Numbered from the stretch's first letter, positions 8,019-17,782 are shown. The stretch is DNA of 64,000 nucleotides from Candidatus Obscuribacterales bacterium (GCA_019747875.1 JAIEQI010000012.1:1-64000); one strand, 5' to 3'. The notes: a model not told the origin generated them from the letters alone. Made by a program: numbers and translations.

Positions 8019-9494
8019 ATGAGGGTTGTCATTTGTTCGATGGTTTCGGCTGTAGTTGCGATCCTCGGTTTTTCCATATCAGCGGAGGCGGGCTACGACA
8101 AATTCAACGTGGCGGGCTATTGGGCCGATAAAGCCGGACGAAAAGAAGAAGCGATTCAACTATGGTTACAATCGATTCAATACAACGAGAGCAGAGGCGA
8201 CAAGTCTTCTGTCGCGCTTAATTGCGACAATGTCGCACAAACTTATAGAGAGCTGAAAAATTATGACCAGGCAATAGCGTACTATCGCAAAGCTGCGCAG
8301 GCTTGGCTTGATGTAGGGAAACAGTGGGAATCAGCAAATTCCCAGTTTCAGATAGCGCGCTGTTGCTACGATGCAAAAAGTTATCAAAATGCTGAGCAAT
8401 TCTTTCAGCGCGCATTGGCAATCTACCAAACTGCCAGCAAATGGCAAAAAGAAACACTAAACACTAAAGACTGGATTGCCTGGTCTCAGTGGCAGCTGAA
8501 AAAGTATGCTGAAGCTGATAGAACGATCACGGAGTCACTAGCGGAACGCTTGCAATCCGGCTCGTCTTCCAAGGAAAAACGAATTGCACTTGCGAACGGA
8601 TATAAGTTGCAAGGGATGTGTCATGTCATGCTCCAGAACTCAGATTTTGCTGACGTGCTAAAGAAGGCGTTGGATATTTATGAGAAAGAGAAGGAGCAAA
8701 ATAGCAGCTTAGGGGCTGTGTATTTCTGGCTTGGTACAGGCTATGAGATTTCGAAGAAGTATGATCTAGCGGAGTCTAACTATAATGTAGCAATGGCTGC
8801 CTTCCAGAAAGCTAACAGCACGAACGATATAGCGAATGTGACGCAGGTGATCGATAGAGTGCGAAAGAAAATGCAGATGGGAGACTCTGCTGCCTCTGAT
8901 GCTGCGCAAGCACTTGCTGCTGCATCACAAGTGAATTCCGCAGACAGCAATGGTGCTACTGCTCCATCAAAAACCTCTGAGTTGGATGAGAAAGTCAGTC
9001 AATTGGAAACGAGCTTGCGATCCGCTCCTAGCGCAGAATCATATGGAGAATTGGCAGTGCTTCAGCTTGCCCTGGGCAACTCTACCGCTACAAGGGAGAA
9101 TGCGGACAAGGCTTTGCAAATGAGTTTAAGTGAGGAGCAAAAGCAGCTCTGTATTGCTGCGATGTGTTTAGCGATGATGAAGGATCGTGAAATTGAAAGC
9201 GCGAACAGTGTTCTTGCGCGAGCAGAGAAGGAGTGTGATCACTCAAAATGGACTTATCCTCTGTTTGCGTATCTCAAAGGCAATCAGACTGAAGCTCAAA
9301 TCGATGCGCAGCCGCCACAACAAAAAGGAGTTCTGCTGAGTTGTATCGGATTTAAGAAACTAGCAACGGGACAAGCTGAGGAATCGGCCAAGTACTTTTC
9401 AAAAGCCGCCGCTTCCCCCAGTCCGAACGATGCCGTCTCACGAGCTTGGCATTTGGCCGCATCCCATCTTGATCGGCAGTTGTCCGGTCGGTGA
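8019..9494 (+). CDS. Secreted tetratricopeptide-repeat protein
   Basis: 491 residues from the ATG at 8019, preceded by GGGGGAGAG; this start gives a Sec signal peptide (MRVVICSMVSAVVAILGFSI..., cleavage near SAEA). Residues about 25-280 hold consecutive 34-40-residue TPR units (AGRKEEAIQLWLQSIQYNE, NYDQAIAYYRKAAQAWLDVG, SYQNAEQFFQRALAIYQ, KYDLAESNYNVAMAAFQKAN). A Ser/Ala-rich linker follows, then a second helical repeat block (about 310-490). TPRs are protein-protein docking scaffolds; the envelope partner is unknown. It is one of four TPR-rich proteins in the window (others at 23678, 32859 and 36164). Confidence 0.85.
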   Translation: MRVVICSMVSAVVAILGFSISAEAGYDKFNVAGYWADKAGRKEEAIQLWLQSIQYNESRGDKSSVALNCDNVAQTYRELKNYDQAIAYYRKAAQAWLDVGKQWESANSQFQIARCCYDAKSYQNAEQFFQRALAIYQTASKWQKETLNTKDWIAWSQWQLKKYAEADRTITESLAERLQSGSSSKEKRIALANGYKLQGMCHVMLQNSDFADVLKKALDIYEKEKEQNSSLGAVYFWLGTGYEISKKYDLAESNYNVAMAAFQKANSTNDIANVTQVIDRVRKKMQMGDSAASDAAQALAAASQVNSADSNGATAPSKTSELDEKVSQLETSLRSAPSAESYGELAVLQLALGNSTATRENADKALQMSLSEEQKQLCIAAMCLAMMKDREIESANSVLARAEKECDHSKWTYPLFAYLKGNQTEAQIDAQPPQQKGVLLSCIGFKKLATGQAEESAKYFSKAAASPSPNDAVSRAWHLAASHLDRQLSGR

Positions 9495-9709
9495 TCCTTT
9501 CAACTATAAGCTTTGCTGGCATTCTTGCCTGCGCTGTCGTTTACATCCTCTTTTGAAGTGGATTAGATACAAATTAGCTAAGCCTAGGGCAAATCCGGCT
9601 ATTTCCCTTTATCTTCTGGAGACAATTTCTTTGGCTCTTGTGTAATCTTACTAAGCCGTTCGGTCTTCACTTTAAGACGCGTGGACCGCGCGATTGTTTA
9701 GGGGATGCC

Positions 9710-12067
9710 ATGAGAAAACTTGTTCTTCTGTTTGCGTTTGTTTCGCTTTTGTTTGTTGCCTGCAATGAAAGTGGGCAGGCTGCTGCCGATCTTACTAACA
9801 TGCAAGCAATTGGTGCGGCGCAAACTGTCAACAAAGTTGCCGATGGAATGATTATAGATTGCGATGATCGAAGTCAGATTAAAGTTCAAGTATTGGCACC
9901 GGATTTAGTGCGCGTCAGAGTTGCATTTCAAAAGTCGCTCCCCGAGCAGGATCATTCATGGGCAATAGCTCGAACAAAATGGGAGCCAGTAAGAATTGAG
10001 ATAAGCGAAACGAAGGATCAGTTTGCGCTCGAAACTTCAGAATTGAAAGTTTTAGTGCAGCGCAGTCCAATGCGTATCTCTTTCGTTGATCGCAAAACAG
10101 GGAAGCTGCTAAATAGTGATGGGCAGTCGATGAAATTCGATCCGAAGACAGGCGCTGTCGCTGCAATTAAATCGCTTGGATTCGAAGAACATTTCTATGG
10201 TCTAGGCGAAAAGGCCGGACATTTGGATAAGCGACATGATTATGTCCAAATGTGGTCTACCGATCACTACGGATATAACTGGGGTAGCGATCCCATTTAT
10301 CAGAGCATTCCGTTTTATATCGGGCTCCTCATGGACGATAGCGCCGGAGCAGGTAGTTGGCAGGGAACGGCATATGGAATCTTTTATGACAATAGCTATC
10401 GCACTCATTTCGACATGTCGTCTTCTGATCCAGAGAACGTTTTATTCAAAGCCGATGGCGGCGAAATGAACTATTACTTTTTCTATGGTCCATCCATGAA
10501 AAAAGTGCTTAATCGATACACAGAGCTCACCGGGCGCATGCCTATGCCACCGAAATGGGCTCTGGGAAATCAACAATGTCGTTGGAGTTATGCCAACGAA
10601 CAACAGGTAAAAGACATAGTTCTTCGTTATGAGAAAGAAAAGATTCCACTAGATGCTGTTCAATTGGACATTCATTATATGGACGGCTATCGGAACTTTA
10701 CTTGGGATCGGACTCGCTTTCCTGATCCTAAAAAGCTGACAAGCTGGCTGGCGAGTAAAGGTGTAAAAGTCGTCACCATTATCGATGCTGGTGTGAAGTA
10801 CGAACCAGGTGGGAAATATGAAACCTACAATGAAGGTGTGGCAAAGGGTTTCTTCCTGAAGAAATCAAACAGTCAGTTGTATGTTGGCAAAGTTTGGCCT
10901 GGCGAGTCTGTGTTTGTTGATTACACACTGCCGGATGCGGCTAAGTGGTGGGGAGATAAGCACCGCGGTCTTCTGGATGATGGCGTTGCCGGTATTTGGA
11001 ACGATATGAACGAGCCCGCGGATTTTGAAAGTCGTGATGGCGATAAATGGATAGATGTCGTCAACTACGATGAAGGTCGCTATTCCAAGCATGACAAAAT
11101 GCGAAATTTGTTCGCATTTCTGGAGTGCAAGGCAACGTATGAAGGGCTTCAGCGCTTGCGTCCGCAGGAGCGTCCGTATGTAATAACGCGAAGCGGTTAT
11201 GCCGGCATTCAGCGCTATGCGACGATGTGGACCGGTGATAGCAACAGCACCTGGAGTTCTTTGGCATTGTGCTTGCCGATGTTTGCGAACCTTGGACTTT
11301 CTGGAGAACCATTCGTCGGAGCAGATTGCGGCGGTTTCTCTGGGAGGGCTGATGGTGAGCTTCTTACCCGTTGGTATCAAGTTGCCTTTTTGACTCCGTT
11401 TTTGAGGAATCATCACGAAGCCAATGGATACGACCAGGAGCCCTGGAGATTTGGTGCGCGTTATGAAGACATCATTCGCAAGTATGTGCAATTGCGCTAC
11501 CAGCTTATGCCATATCTGTACACCGTACTTGCAGACGCGCATGCAACCGGTGTTCCATGGTACCGACCTTTAATACTCGAAAATCAAAATGATTACAATG
11601 CAGTGAGCATTGAAGATGAGTTCTTAGTTGGAAGTTCGTTGCTGTGCGCACCAATTGTTAAAGAAGGTGCTGTGGCAAGGGATGTGTATTTGCCTGAAGG
11701 GCAGTGGTATGACTTTTACTCTGGTGAAAAATTCAATGGGCGCCAGACCATCTCAGTAAAGGCGCCTTTGGAAACTGTTCCTCTCTTTGTGAAAGCCGGA
11801 TCCATCTTGCCAATGACTCCTGTCGTTGATCATTTGAGTCAGCAAGTGCATCATGCGCCTGTTAATTATGCAGTTTATCCAGATAAAGACGGACGCGCTT
11901 CTGGTGAACTATACGAGGATGACGGAAACACACCGGCGTATTTGCAAGGGGCTTTCGAGCGCTTTGCGTTAGACTTCAAAGAAGGCAAGCTGCTTTCATC
12001 ATCAAAGAAGAGCAAGGCAACCATTCAAATAGGAAACGCTGACTACAAGGTCGTAGGTTCGAAATAG
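9710..12067 (+). CDS. Glycoside hydrolase family 31 alpha-glucosidase/alpha-xylosidase, exported
   Basis: 785 residues from the ATG at 9710, chosen because GGGGA lies upstream and a signal peptide (MRKLVLLFAFVSLLFVAC...) follows; cleavage as a lipoprotein at that Cys is possible but the lipobox is imperfect. GH31 enzymes are retaining alpha-glycosidases. The N-terminal beta-sandwich runs to about 270, and the catalytic barrel carries HYMDGYRNFTWD, the nucleophile motif GIWNDMNEP (Asp432) and the acid/base motif WTGDSNSTW (Asp510), then GADCGGF. The C-terminal strands include PLFVKAGSILPM and YEDDGNT. All key residues are present, so it should be active outside the cytoplasm. Exact specificity cannot be read. 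Confidence 0.95.
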   Translation: MRKLVLLFAFVSLLFVACNESGQAAADLTNMQAIGAAQTVNKVADGMIIDCDDRSQIKVQVLAPDLVRVRVAFQKSLPEQDHSWAIARTKWEPVRIEISETKDQFALETSELKVLVQRSPMRISFVDRKTGKLLNSDGQSMKFDPKTGAVAAIKSLGFEEHFYGLGEKAGHLDKRHDYVQMWSTDHYGYNWGSDPIYQSIPFYIGLLMDDSAGAGSWQGTAYGIFYDNSYRTHFDMSSSDPENVLFKADGGEMNYYFFYGPSMKKVLNRYTELTGRMPMPPKWALGNQQCRWSYANEQQVKDIVLRYEKEKIPLDAVQLDIHYMDGYRNFTWDRTRFPDPKKLTSWLASKGVKVVTIIDAGVKYEPGGKYETYNEGVAKGFFLKKSNSQLYVGKVWPGESVFVDYTLPDAAKWWGDKHRGLLDDGVAGIWNDMNEPADFESRDGDKWIDVVNYDEGRYSKHDKMRNLFAFLECKATYEGLQRLRPQERPYVITRSGYAGIQRYATMWTGDSNSTWSSLALCLPMFANLGLSGEPFVGADCGGFSGRADGELLTRWYQVAFLTPFLRNHHEANGYDQEPWRFGARYEDIIRKYVQLRYQLMPYLYTVLADAHATGVPWYRPLILENQNDYNAVSIEDEFLVGSSLLCAPIVKEGAVARDVYLPEGQWYDFYSGEKFNGRQTISVKAPLETVPLFVKAGSILPMTPVVDHLSQQVHHAPVNYAVYPDKDGRASGELYEDDGNTPAYLQGAFERFALDFKEGKLLSSSKKSKATIQIGNADYKVVGSK

Positions 12068-12151
12068 GGTCGTCGGGAGCTTGATGCTTCCCTGTGGCGA
12101 TTGTATTCGGGGGCATCGCTATGCGTCTTTCTTTAGATTTCGAAGGACTGT

Positions 12152-12415
12152 TTAGATCAAGCTCTTATAGAGATCTTCCACGCCTTTCATGAGTTCATCA
12201 TTGAGCACTTTTACGGTCGATTCCAGCGGACTGAGGAAGCAACCCATGCCGCTATCGGCGGAGCTGCCGCTGTTGTTATCATCCCAGCCGGTCCAAGCCT
12301 TGTTCATCATACCGAATGAGCATTCGAAAGCGGCATTGGTGAGTTTTGCACGGAGAGCGAGTTCCGGATCACCTTGCTGTTCGGCCTGTTTTGCAATTAT
12401 GTCTAATCCAAACAT
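12152..12415 (-). CDS. Small hypothetical protein
   Basis: 87 residues, not recognised. A strong ribosome site (GGAAGGGAGAAGAGAC) directly precedes the ATG at 12415, which makes this a real gene despite its size. It is soluble, mostly helical at the N-terminus (MFGLDIIAKQAEQQGDPELA), with a Gly/Ser/Asp linker (DDNNSGSSADSGMG) and a C-terminal helix (ESTVKVLNDELMKGVEDLYK). It has no signal peptide and faces the GH31 gene tail to tail. Confidence 0.7.
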   Translation of the reverse strand: MFGLDIIAKQAEQQGDPELALRAKLTNAAFECSFGMMNKAWTGWDDNNSGSSADSGMGCFLSPLESTVKVLNDELMKGVEDLYKSLI

Positions 12416-12530
12416 GTCTCTTCTCCCTTCCTTAGTTTGCTAACCCTACAGCCGGACCTGTGACTTGCCTGTGACAACCAAAAGAGGATGACAGAGTCTG
12501 GGCTACTAGCGTCTTCCAAGCCAATGGAAC

Positions 12531-13379
12531 TTAGTAATTTGAGATGAAGATCTCTGAGCCGATCTTGCTGAGGTTTTGCGAATTGCAATTGTTCATGCCA
12601 TATTGCAGCGACCAAGATTTGATATTTGCCCAGCTATACATTGCTCTTATCTCGGAGCAATCATCGTAAGTGATGAGAAAGCGATGTTCCATCTTTTGAA
12701 GAAGTGAGGCTAGGCGATCGTGATCAAATTCATGAAGGGAACCGTTTCTTCCATAGAGTTTTGTAGCAGTGAAATATGGTGGATCAAGAAAAACAAAAAC
12801 ATCTTTTCCTGGACTCGAGATTACTTCGTCGAAATCAGCATTGCTGATCTTGACTCCTTCTAGAGCCAGAGGCATGGCTTTCAATCTTTCAATGGAAGAT
12901 GCGGTGAAACGCGCTGTGCTCGCGGCGCTAGAAAACCCACCTGCTCTGGTAGTTCCTGAAAAAGTGACGCGATTGAAAAAGAAAAACAGAAAAGCAATTC
13001 GATATTCTGCTTCAGGCTCTTCCATGCGAGCAGCAAGAAAGTATTCTTTTATCTCCTCTGGCGATCGAAAACTCTTCCTCAGGATCTCGAGTTCTTCTTG
13101 AAGCTCAGCGCAAAGTTTCCGATTTTGTAGAACTTTCCAAAACGTAGCAAGTTCTTTGAATTTGTCATTAATCCAATATTTCTCTGCGAAGTTGATATTT
13201 TTCGCATGAAAGAAAACACTTCCGCCACCCACCATCGGCTCGCGGTATTCGACAGCTTTTGCGGGAAACAAACTAGCTATTTGATTTATAGCCTTTTGCT
13301 TGCCACCGGGATATCTAAGAGGCGACTTAAAGATGACTGCCGCAGGATCGCACAGTGTTGATGTTATTGGAGTTCTCAT
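12531..13379 (-). CDS. DNA adenine methylase, Dam/D12 class
   Basis: 282 residues from the ATG at 13379; a TTG one codon upstream is possible. Class D12 N6-adenine methyltransferases methylate adenine in short duplex targets. SAM-binding PLRYPGGKQK lies near residue 21, REPMVGGGSVFF near 47, FNRVTFSGTTRAGGFS near 136, and the catalytic motif VFLDPPYF (DPPY) near 200. The order fits Dam-like enzymes of about 270-290 residues. No restriction endonuclease flanks it: a small hypothetical gene lies on one side and a small-molecule-type methyltransferase diverges on the other. It is therefore an orphan methylase on this evidence. Target sequence unknown. Confidence 0.9.
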   Translation of the reverse strand: MRTPITSTLCDPAAVIFKSPLRYPGGKQKAINQIASLFPAKAVEYREPMVGGGSVFFHAKNINFAEKYWINDKFKELATFWKVLQNRKLCAELQEELEILRKSFRSPEEIKEYFLAARMEEPEAEYRIAFLFFFFNRVTFSGTTRAGGFSSAASTARFTASSIERLKAMPLALEGVKISNADFDEVISSPGKDVFVFLDPPYFTATKLYGRNGSLHEFDHDRLASLLQKMEHRFLITYDDCSEIRAMYSWANIKSWSLQYGMNNCNSQNLSKIGSEIFISNY

Positions 13380-13470
13380 CAATTGAATGCTTCGCTAAAT
13401 TTCTACCTCTCTTATAATACTGAAGATCTGTGATGTTTGAAATCAGTTTTTGTAGGTTGCCGAACTCTTT

Positions 13471-14202
13471 ATGCTTGATGAACACTACCTTAATCCCAAG
13501 CTTGCGGCGATCTATGACCTCGACAGTCCATGGTCAGTCGATCGCGATTTCTATTTGGCTCTGGCAGGTGATTCTCCGAAGACTATTTTGGATATTGGTT
13601 GTGGTACCGGCTTGTTGTGTGATGCATTGGCAGCGCAAGGACATTCTGTAACTGGAATGGATCCATCTTGGTCTATGTTGGAGATTGCGCGCAGAAAACC
13701 ACACGCCGATAAGGTCAACTGGGTGCGATCAGTCGCGCAGCATTTTGAGTCGAACTTACATTTCGACCTCATAATCATGACTGGGCACGCATTTCAGGTT
13801 CTTCTTGAGGACGATGACATTGCTGCGACGTTCGCTATGATTCAGAGACAGATCGAACCTGATGGGCTCATGGTATTCGAGTCTCGAAATCCCGCATTCA
13901 ATTGGAAGGAGCATTGGGACTACGATCTCGATATTGAGTTAAATGCCGATGCCATAGTTCACGAATCGAGGCGATTCCTATCTATGCATGGCAATCGATT
14001 GATTTTTGAATTGCAGTATCAATTTCCTGACGAAACACTTATCTCTTCTAGCGAGCTTCGATTTTCTCCTCGTAGTGAGATTGAAGCACTCTTATCCGAA
14101 GCCGGACTCTATGTGGATAGAATGGCAGGAGATTGGGATGGCAGCCTATTTAATGAAACAGCTTCGCCAGAAATGATTTTCCTGGTGCGAAAAAATCCGT
14201 AG
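13471..14202 (+). CDS. Class I SAM-dependent methyltransferase
   Basis: 243 residues. The Rossmann methyltransferase core is clear: motif I TILDIGCGTGLLCDALAAQG (residues 38-57), the motif II acidic residue in VTGMDPSWSMLEIARRK, motif post-I/IV DLIIMTGHAFQVL, and a helix after DGLMVFESRNPAF. The region after about 150 is a beta-rich cap typical of small-molecule methyltransferases. The substrate cannot be inferred; the neighbours (Dam divergent, DUF1800/DUF1501 downstream) do not point to a pathway. The TATAAT-like hexamer around 13413 lacks a convincing -35. Confidence 0.85.
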   Translation: MLDEHYLNPKLAAIYDLDSPWSVDRDFYLALAGDSPKTILDIGCGTGLLCDALAAQGHSVTGMDPSWSMLEIARRKPHADKVNWVRSVAQHFESNLHFDLIIMTGHAFQVLLEDDDIAATFAMIQRQIEPDGLMVFESRNPAFNWKEHWDYDLDIELNADAIVHESRRFLSMHGNRLIFELQYQFPDETLISSSELRFSPRSEIEALLSEAGLYVDRMAGDWDGSLFNETASPEMIFLVRKNP

Positions 14203-14282
14203 GCATTTCGCCTGCAAAGAGTTCGCGCCTCCCTGGGTAACTGTCATAATCCATCTATTCTGTATATACGGTTGTGGAGAAG

Positions 14283-16022
14283 ATGAACCGGCACTTTTTT
14301 CTACGAACTCTTGGTGTAACTTTGATGCTTTCTGGCTGTGTTGCTCAAAAGAAAGTTAGACCCCAGTCTTCTCCAAATTCACCACCGGTCACGGAGGCAA
14401 AGGATCCGTACTATTTCGAGAAAACCAATCGAATAACGCCACCGGAAGAGTATGTCATTCTGAACAAAATCGCATACGGTCCTACTCCGAATGACATCAC
14501 TTATCTGAAGAAAATAGGCTGGAGTGCTTATCTGAATGAACAACTGAATCCGGATCCGTCTTTGGACAAAAATTGTGATAAGAAAATAGCCGATGCGAAG
14601 TTGCATATCGAATATGGAGCAGGTGGTGAAGGCAAGAGCAAATGGTCCGCCGTAAAGGAAGATCGTCCGCTTTCCTACTTGAACAAAGGGACTGATTCCT
14701 TATGGAAATTAGTCGATGGCAGCAAGGAGTTGGAATGGAGCGAGAAGGTCAGACCAGCAGAAGAATTGCGTGCGGCAACAATCATTCGAGCTGTTTATAG
14801 TAAGTGGCAGCTGCAGGAAGTATTGGCTCAGTTTTGGCACAATCACTTCAACGTAAGTGCTTCGAAGGATGAGAAGATCGCCGCACTGTTACCGGTGTAC
14901 GACAGAGATGTGATCCGCAGAAACTGTTTCGGGAATTTCAGGCAGTTTCTAGAAGATGTTGCCACCAGCGTATCAATGGGCTATTACCTGGACAATGTGG
15001 TAAGCCGAGCCAGTCCGGCAAATGAGAATTTTGCACGTGAGTTATTCGAGCTTCACACTCTGGGCGCAGAAAATTACTTGAACAATCTATACAACCGCTG
15101 GCGCCAGGTGCCAGGTGCGACCAGTGGAAAGGCAAAGGGTTACATCGATGAGGATGTTTATGAGGCAGCGCGGGCTTTCACTGGTTGGACCATAGCTAAC
15201 GGTGAAGATAATGGGAGCGGAGATAACTTTGCCAACACCGGACATTTTTATTATTACGAAGGTTGGCATGACAATTATCAAAAGCGAGTTCTGGGAATAG
15301 AGTTTGATCCAAATCAAGCTCCAATGCTTGACGGTAAGCGAGTTCTAGATATCGTTGCGTTCCATCCTGCGACGGCACGTAGAATCTGTAAGAAGCTGTG
15401 CGTGCGTCTGGTCAGCGATAATCCGTCGGATGAATTAGTTAAACGTGCTGCTGAGGTTTGGATTGCCGAGAGAGAGTCGCCAGATCAGATAAAGAAAGTT
15501 GTAAAAACAATATTGAGCTCCCCCGATTTTTTGCAGTCATTCGGACAAAAGATCAAAAATCCTTTTGAACTGGTAGTGTCATTTTTGCGTTCTACGCAAG
15601 CTGATGTGAAACCCACCGGTGATCTGTTTTGGGCCCTTTCGCAATCAGGATATCTTCTCTTTGACTATCACACGCCCACTGGTCATCCAGATCTTGCGGA
15701 TCATTGGTTAGGCACCAATGTGAACGTGACAAAATGGAACATGATATCCAACTTGATTTCGGAATCAATTCCCAGCGCAACATTTAACTTCGCGGCTCAG
15801 CATCCTCGTGGTATTTCTTCATCACGCCAGATCGCTGAGTATTGGTTGACGAGAATGTTCGGAACTCTTCCTTCAAAGTATGTAGATTCCTTTGTTGCTT
15901 TTATGGCACAGAATGCAAATCCGGATAGTCCTCCGACTGGAGATGATGATGATGACATTAAACAGAGGCTTAACAGCATGATTGCGTTGATGGCTATGCT
16001 TCCTGAGTTTCAGTTGAGGTGA
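14283..16022 (+). CDS. DUF1800 family protein, exported lipoprotein
   Basis: 579 residues from the ATG at 14283; a GTG three codons earlier is the alternative. It begins with a signal peptide and a good lipobox (LMLSGC), so it should be membrane anchored. The DUF1800 hallmarks are present: LNKIAYGPTPNDITYLKKIG near the start, AQFWHNHFNVS, NFARELFELHTLGA, EAARAFTGWT, and FHPATARRICKKLCVRLVSD. DUF1800 proteins are of unknown biochemical role and are usually encoded next to DUF1501 proteins. Here the DUF1501 gene starts two bases after this stop, the same pairing, so they form one operon. Confidence 0.92.
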   Translation: MNRHFFLRTLGVTLMLSGCVAQKKVRPQSSPNSPPVTEAKDPYYFEKTNRITPPEEYVILNKIAYGPTPNDITYLKKIGWSAYLNEQLNPDPSLDKNCDKKIADAKLHIEYGAGGEGKSKWSAVKEDRPLSYLNKGTDSLWKLVDGSKELEWSEKVRPAEELRAATIIRAVYSKWQLQEVLAQFWHNHFNVSASKDEKIAALLPVYDRDVIRRNCFGNFRQFLEDVATSVSMGYYLDNVVSRASPANENFARELFELHTLGAENYLNNLYNRWRQVPGATSGKAKGYIDEDVYEAARAFTGWTIANGEDNGSGDNFANTGHFYYYEGWHDNYQKRVLGIEFDPNQAPMLDGKRVLDIVAFHPATARRICKKLCVRLVSDNPSDELVKRAAEVWIAERESPDQIKKVVKTILSSPDFLQSFGQKIKNPFELVVSFLRSTQADVKPTGDLFWALSQSGYLLFDYHTPTGHPDLADHWLGTNVNVTKWNMISNLISESIPSATFNFAAQHPRGISSSRQIAEYWLTRMFGTLPSKYVDSFVAFMAQNANPDSPPTGDDDDDIKQRLNSMIALMAMLPEFQLR

Positions 16023-16023
16023 C

Positions 16024-17301
16024 ATGAAAACTTCTCGACGCAATTTGCTGTTAGGAAGTCTCGGTGGCGTGTTGGCCACCGGTGCACTTCGTCACCTTGC
16101 TTTTGCTAAGGATGATTCAGATAGCAAGGATATTTTGGTTGTTGTATTTCTTCGCGGCGGGTGCGATGGTCTTAATTTTCTAGCCCCAGTAGATGATCCT
16201 CACTACCTGGCTGCGCGGGGCTCGGATACACGTGTGAGCGAGAAGGGCGCGGATAGGGGGATCGGTTTGGCTAGAGCATCTTCTGACTTTGACTTTCGCC
16301 TTCATCCGAAAGGCGCTCCTCTGAAAGAGTTGTATGATCAACGCGAGCTGGCATTTATTCACGCAGCCGGACTTACCCATGCGACAAGAAGTCACTTTGA
16401 TGCTCAGAGTTTGATAGAACGTGGTGGCTCAAAAGAAGACTCTAATACGCCAAAGAGTGGCTGGTTAACTCGCTATCTGCTAGGTGCAGATCTGGCTGGA
16501 CTTCTTCCTGTTGTTGCAAGCACCGAAACGATGCCCGAGTCATTGCATGAGTACAAAAATGCATGCTGTATATCGGAGCTGGGACAATTTGCGTTCGAAG
16601 GTCACTGGAAATACGGGGACGCACAAAAGAAAATTCTACAGAAAGCCTATGAAGGAAATTCAATTCTTTCTCTATCTGGATCAAGGGCGCTATACACGCT
16701 GGATGCGGTTAGCAAACATCAGAAGCGAGACGGGGACGGTAACACGATTCCCTACCAGCCGCGCAAAGGCGTTAAGTATCCGACTGAAGAAGATAATTGC
16801 GAGGAGCTTTGCAATTCGCTGCAAACAATTGCTAGCTTGATCAAAATGAATCTTGGTTTGCGTGTTGGCCTTGTTGATTTTGACGGTTGGGATACCCATC
16901 AGGGTCAGGGCTATCATTTTCCCATTCAGATTAATGCGTTATCAAAAGCGCTTCACGCGTTTTATTCGGACCTCTCGGATTTTAAAGAAAGATTGACAAT
17001 TGTGGTGATGACCGAGTTCGGAAGACGCTTGAGGCAAAATCATAGTTGGGGGACAGATCACGGTCACGGTTCTCTAATGATACTGCTTGGTGCTAACGTG
17101 AACGGTGGCAAACTCTATGGCAAATGGCCAGGTCTTGCCACCGAGCAATTAGACCAAGGGGTGGATCTTCGAGTAACAACAGATTATCGAACGGTGCTGG
17201 GTGAGGTATTGTCCAATCGCATGCAAGCTACGACTTTAGATTCCATTTTTCCGAACTTTCCAGATCTCGCTCTGAATCTTGTTCGAAAGAGAACAACTTG
17301 A
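16024..17301 (+). CDS. DUF1501 family Tat-exported protein
   Basis: 425 residues; the ATG lies one base past the DUF1800 stop, so translation is probably coupled. The N-terminus is a twin-arginine signal (TSRRNLLLGSLGG). The family landmarks are VVVFLRGGCDGLNFLAP, GLTHATRSHFDAQ, VGLVDFDGWDTHQGQG, VVMTEFGRR and WGTDHGHGSLMILLG. The fold is related to the alkaline phosphatase/sulfatase superfamily. Export through Tat implies folding, possibly with a cofactor, before export. The pair probably acts together outside the inner membrane; the reaction is unknown. Confidence 0.92.
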   Translation: MKTSRRNLLLGSLGGVLATGALRHLAFAKDDSDSKDILVVVFLRGGCDGLNFLAPVDDPHYLAARGSDTRVSEKGADRGIGLARASSDFDFRLHPKGAPLKELYDQRELAFIHAAGLTHATRSHFDAQSLIERGGSKEDSNTPKSGWLTRYLLGADLAGLLPVVASTETMPESLHEYKNACCISELGQFAFEGHWKYGDAQKKILQKAYEGNSILSLSGSRALYTLDAVSKHQKRDGDGNTIPYQPRKGVKYPTEEDNCEELCNSLQTIASLIKMNLGLRVGLVDFDGWDTHQGQGYHFPIQINALSKALHAFYSDLSDFKERLTIVVMTEFGRRLRQNHSWGTDHGHGSLMILLGANVNGGKLYGKWPGLATEQLDQGVDLRVTTDYRTVLGEVLSNRMQATTLDSIFPNFPDLALNLVRKRTT

Positions 17302-17305
17302 GAAA

Positions 17306-17782
17306 CTAATCCATGGCGCGGCTGATACTTCCCACAGTTGCGTTCGTAGCCTTAATGTAGTCCTCTGGTCCGATAATGATCTGGGTGCCGCGTGCTCCTG
17401 CTGAGACGGAGATTTCTTCGAACAGATACATGTTCTCGTCTGCAAAAACTGGATAATCTTTTTTACACGCTAATGCCGTTACGCCACCCCGGATGTACCC
17501 TGTGAGAGGCTGAACTTCTTTCAATGCAACAGTGTCAACGCTGCGGTTCCCGCTTAGCTTTGCAAGCGCTTTTAAATCCAGTTGTTTGTCGCCTGGAATT
17601 ACGGCGAGGCAAACTCCGTTCTTGTCCCCTCGCGCAACTAGAGTTTTGAACACCTGTTCAAGCGGAAATCCGATTTTCTCTGCTACTGTGCCAGCACTTA
17701 GATCGTCTGGATCGACTTCGTACTCGCGCAAAGAATACTTGATATTGAGATTATCCAGAACTCTAGCTGCGTTTGTCTTCAT
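17306..17782 (-). CDS. ybaK: Cys-tRNA(Pro)/Ala-tRNA(Pro) deacylase, YbaK/EbsC type
   Basis: 158 residues from the ATG at 17782. The open frame extends much further upstream, but the extension overlaps the small peptide gene at 17908-18078 and has no homology look, and 158 residues is the family length. These enzymes hydrolyse mischarged Cys-tRNA(Pro) or related species. Landmarks: TNAARVLDNLNIKYSLREYE, the catalytic-region lysine in QVFKTLVARGD, VCLAVIPGDKQLDLKALAKL, TGYIRGGVTALACKK, and the C-terminal VSAGARGTQIIIGPEDYI. It ends 4 bp from the convergent DUF1501 stop. Confidence 0.92.
   Translation of the reverse strand: MKTNAARVLDNLNIKYSLREYEVDPDDLSAGTVAEKIGFPLEQVFKTLVARGDKNGVCLAVIPGDKQLDLKALAKLSGNRSVDTVALKEVQPLTGYIRGGVTALACKKDYPVFADENMYLFEEISVSAGARGTQIIIGPEDYIKATNATVGSISRAMD

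Noticed and set aside
9430-9645. 71-residue frame between the TPR and GH31 genes
   Set aside because: Overlaps the end of the TPR gene in another frame and has no ribosome site.
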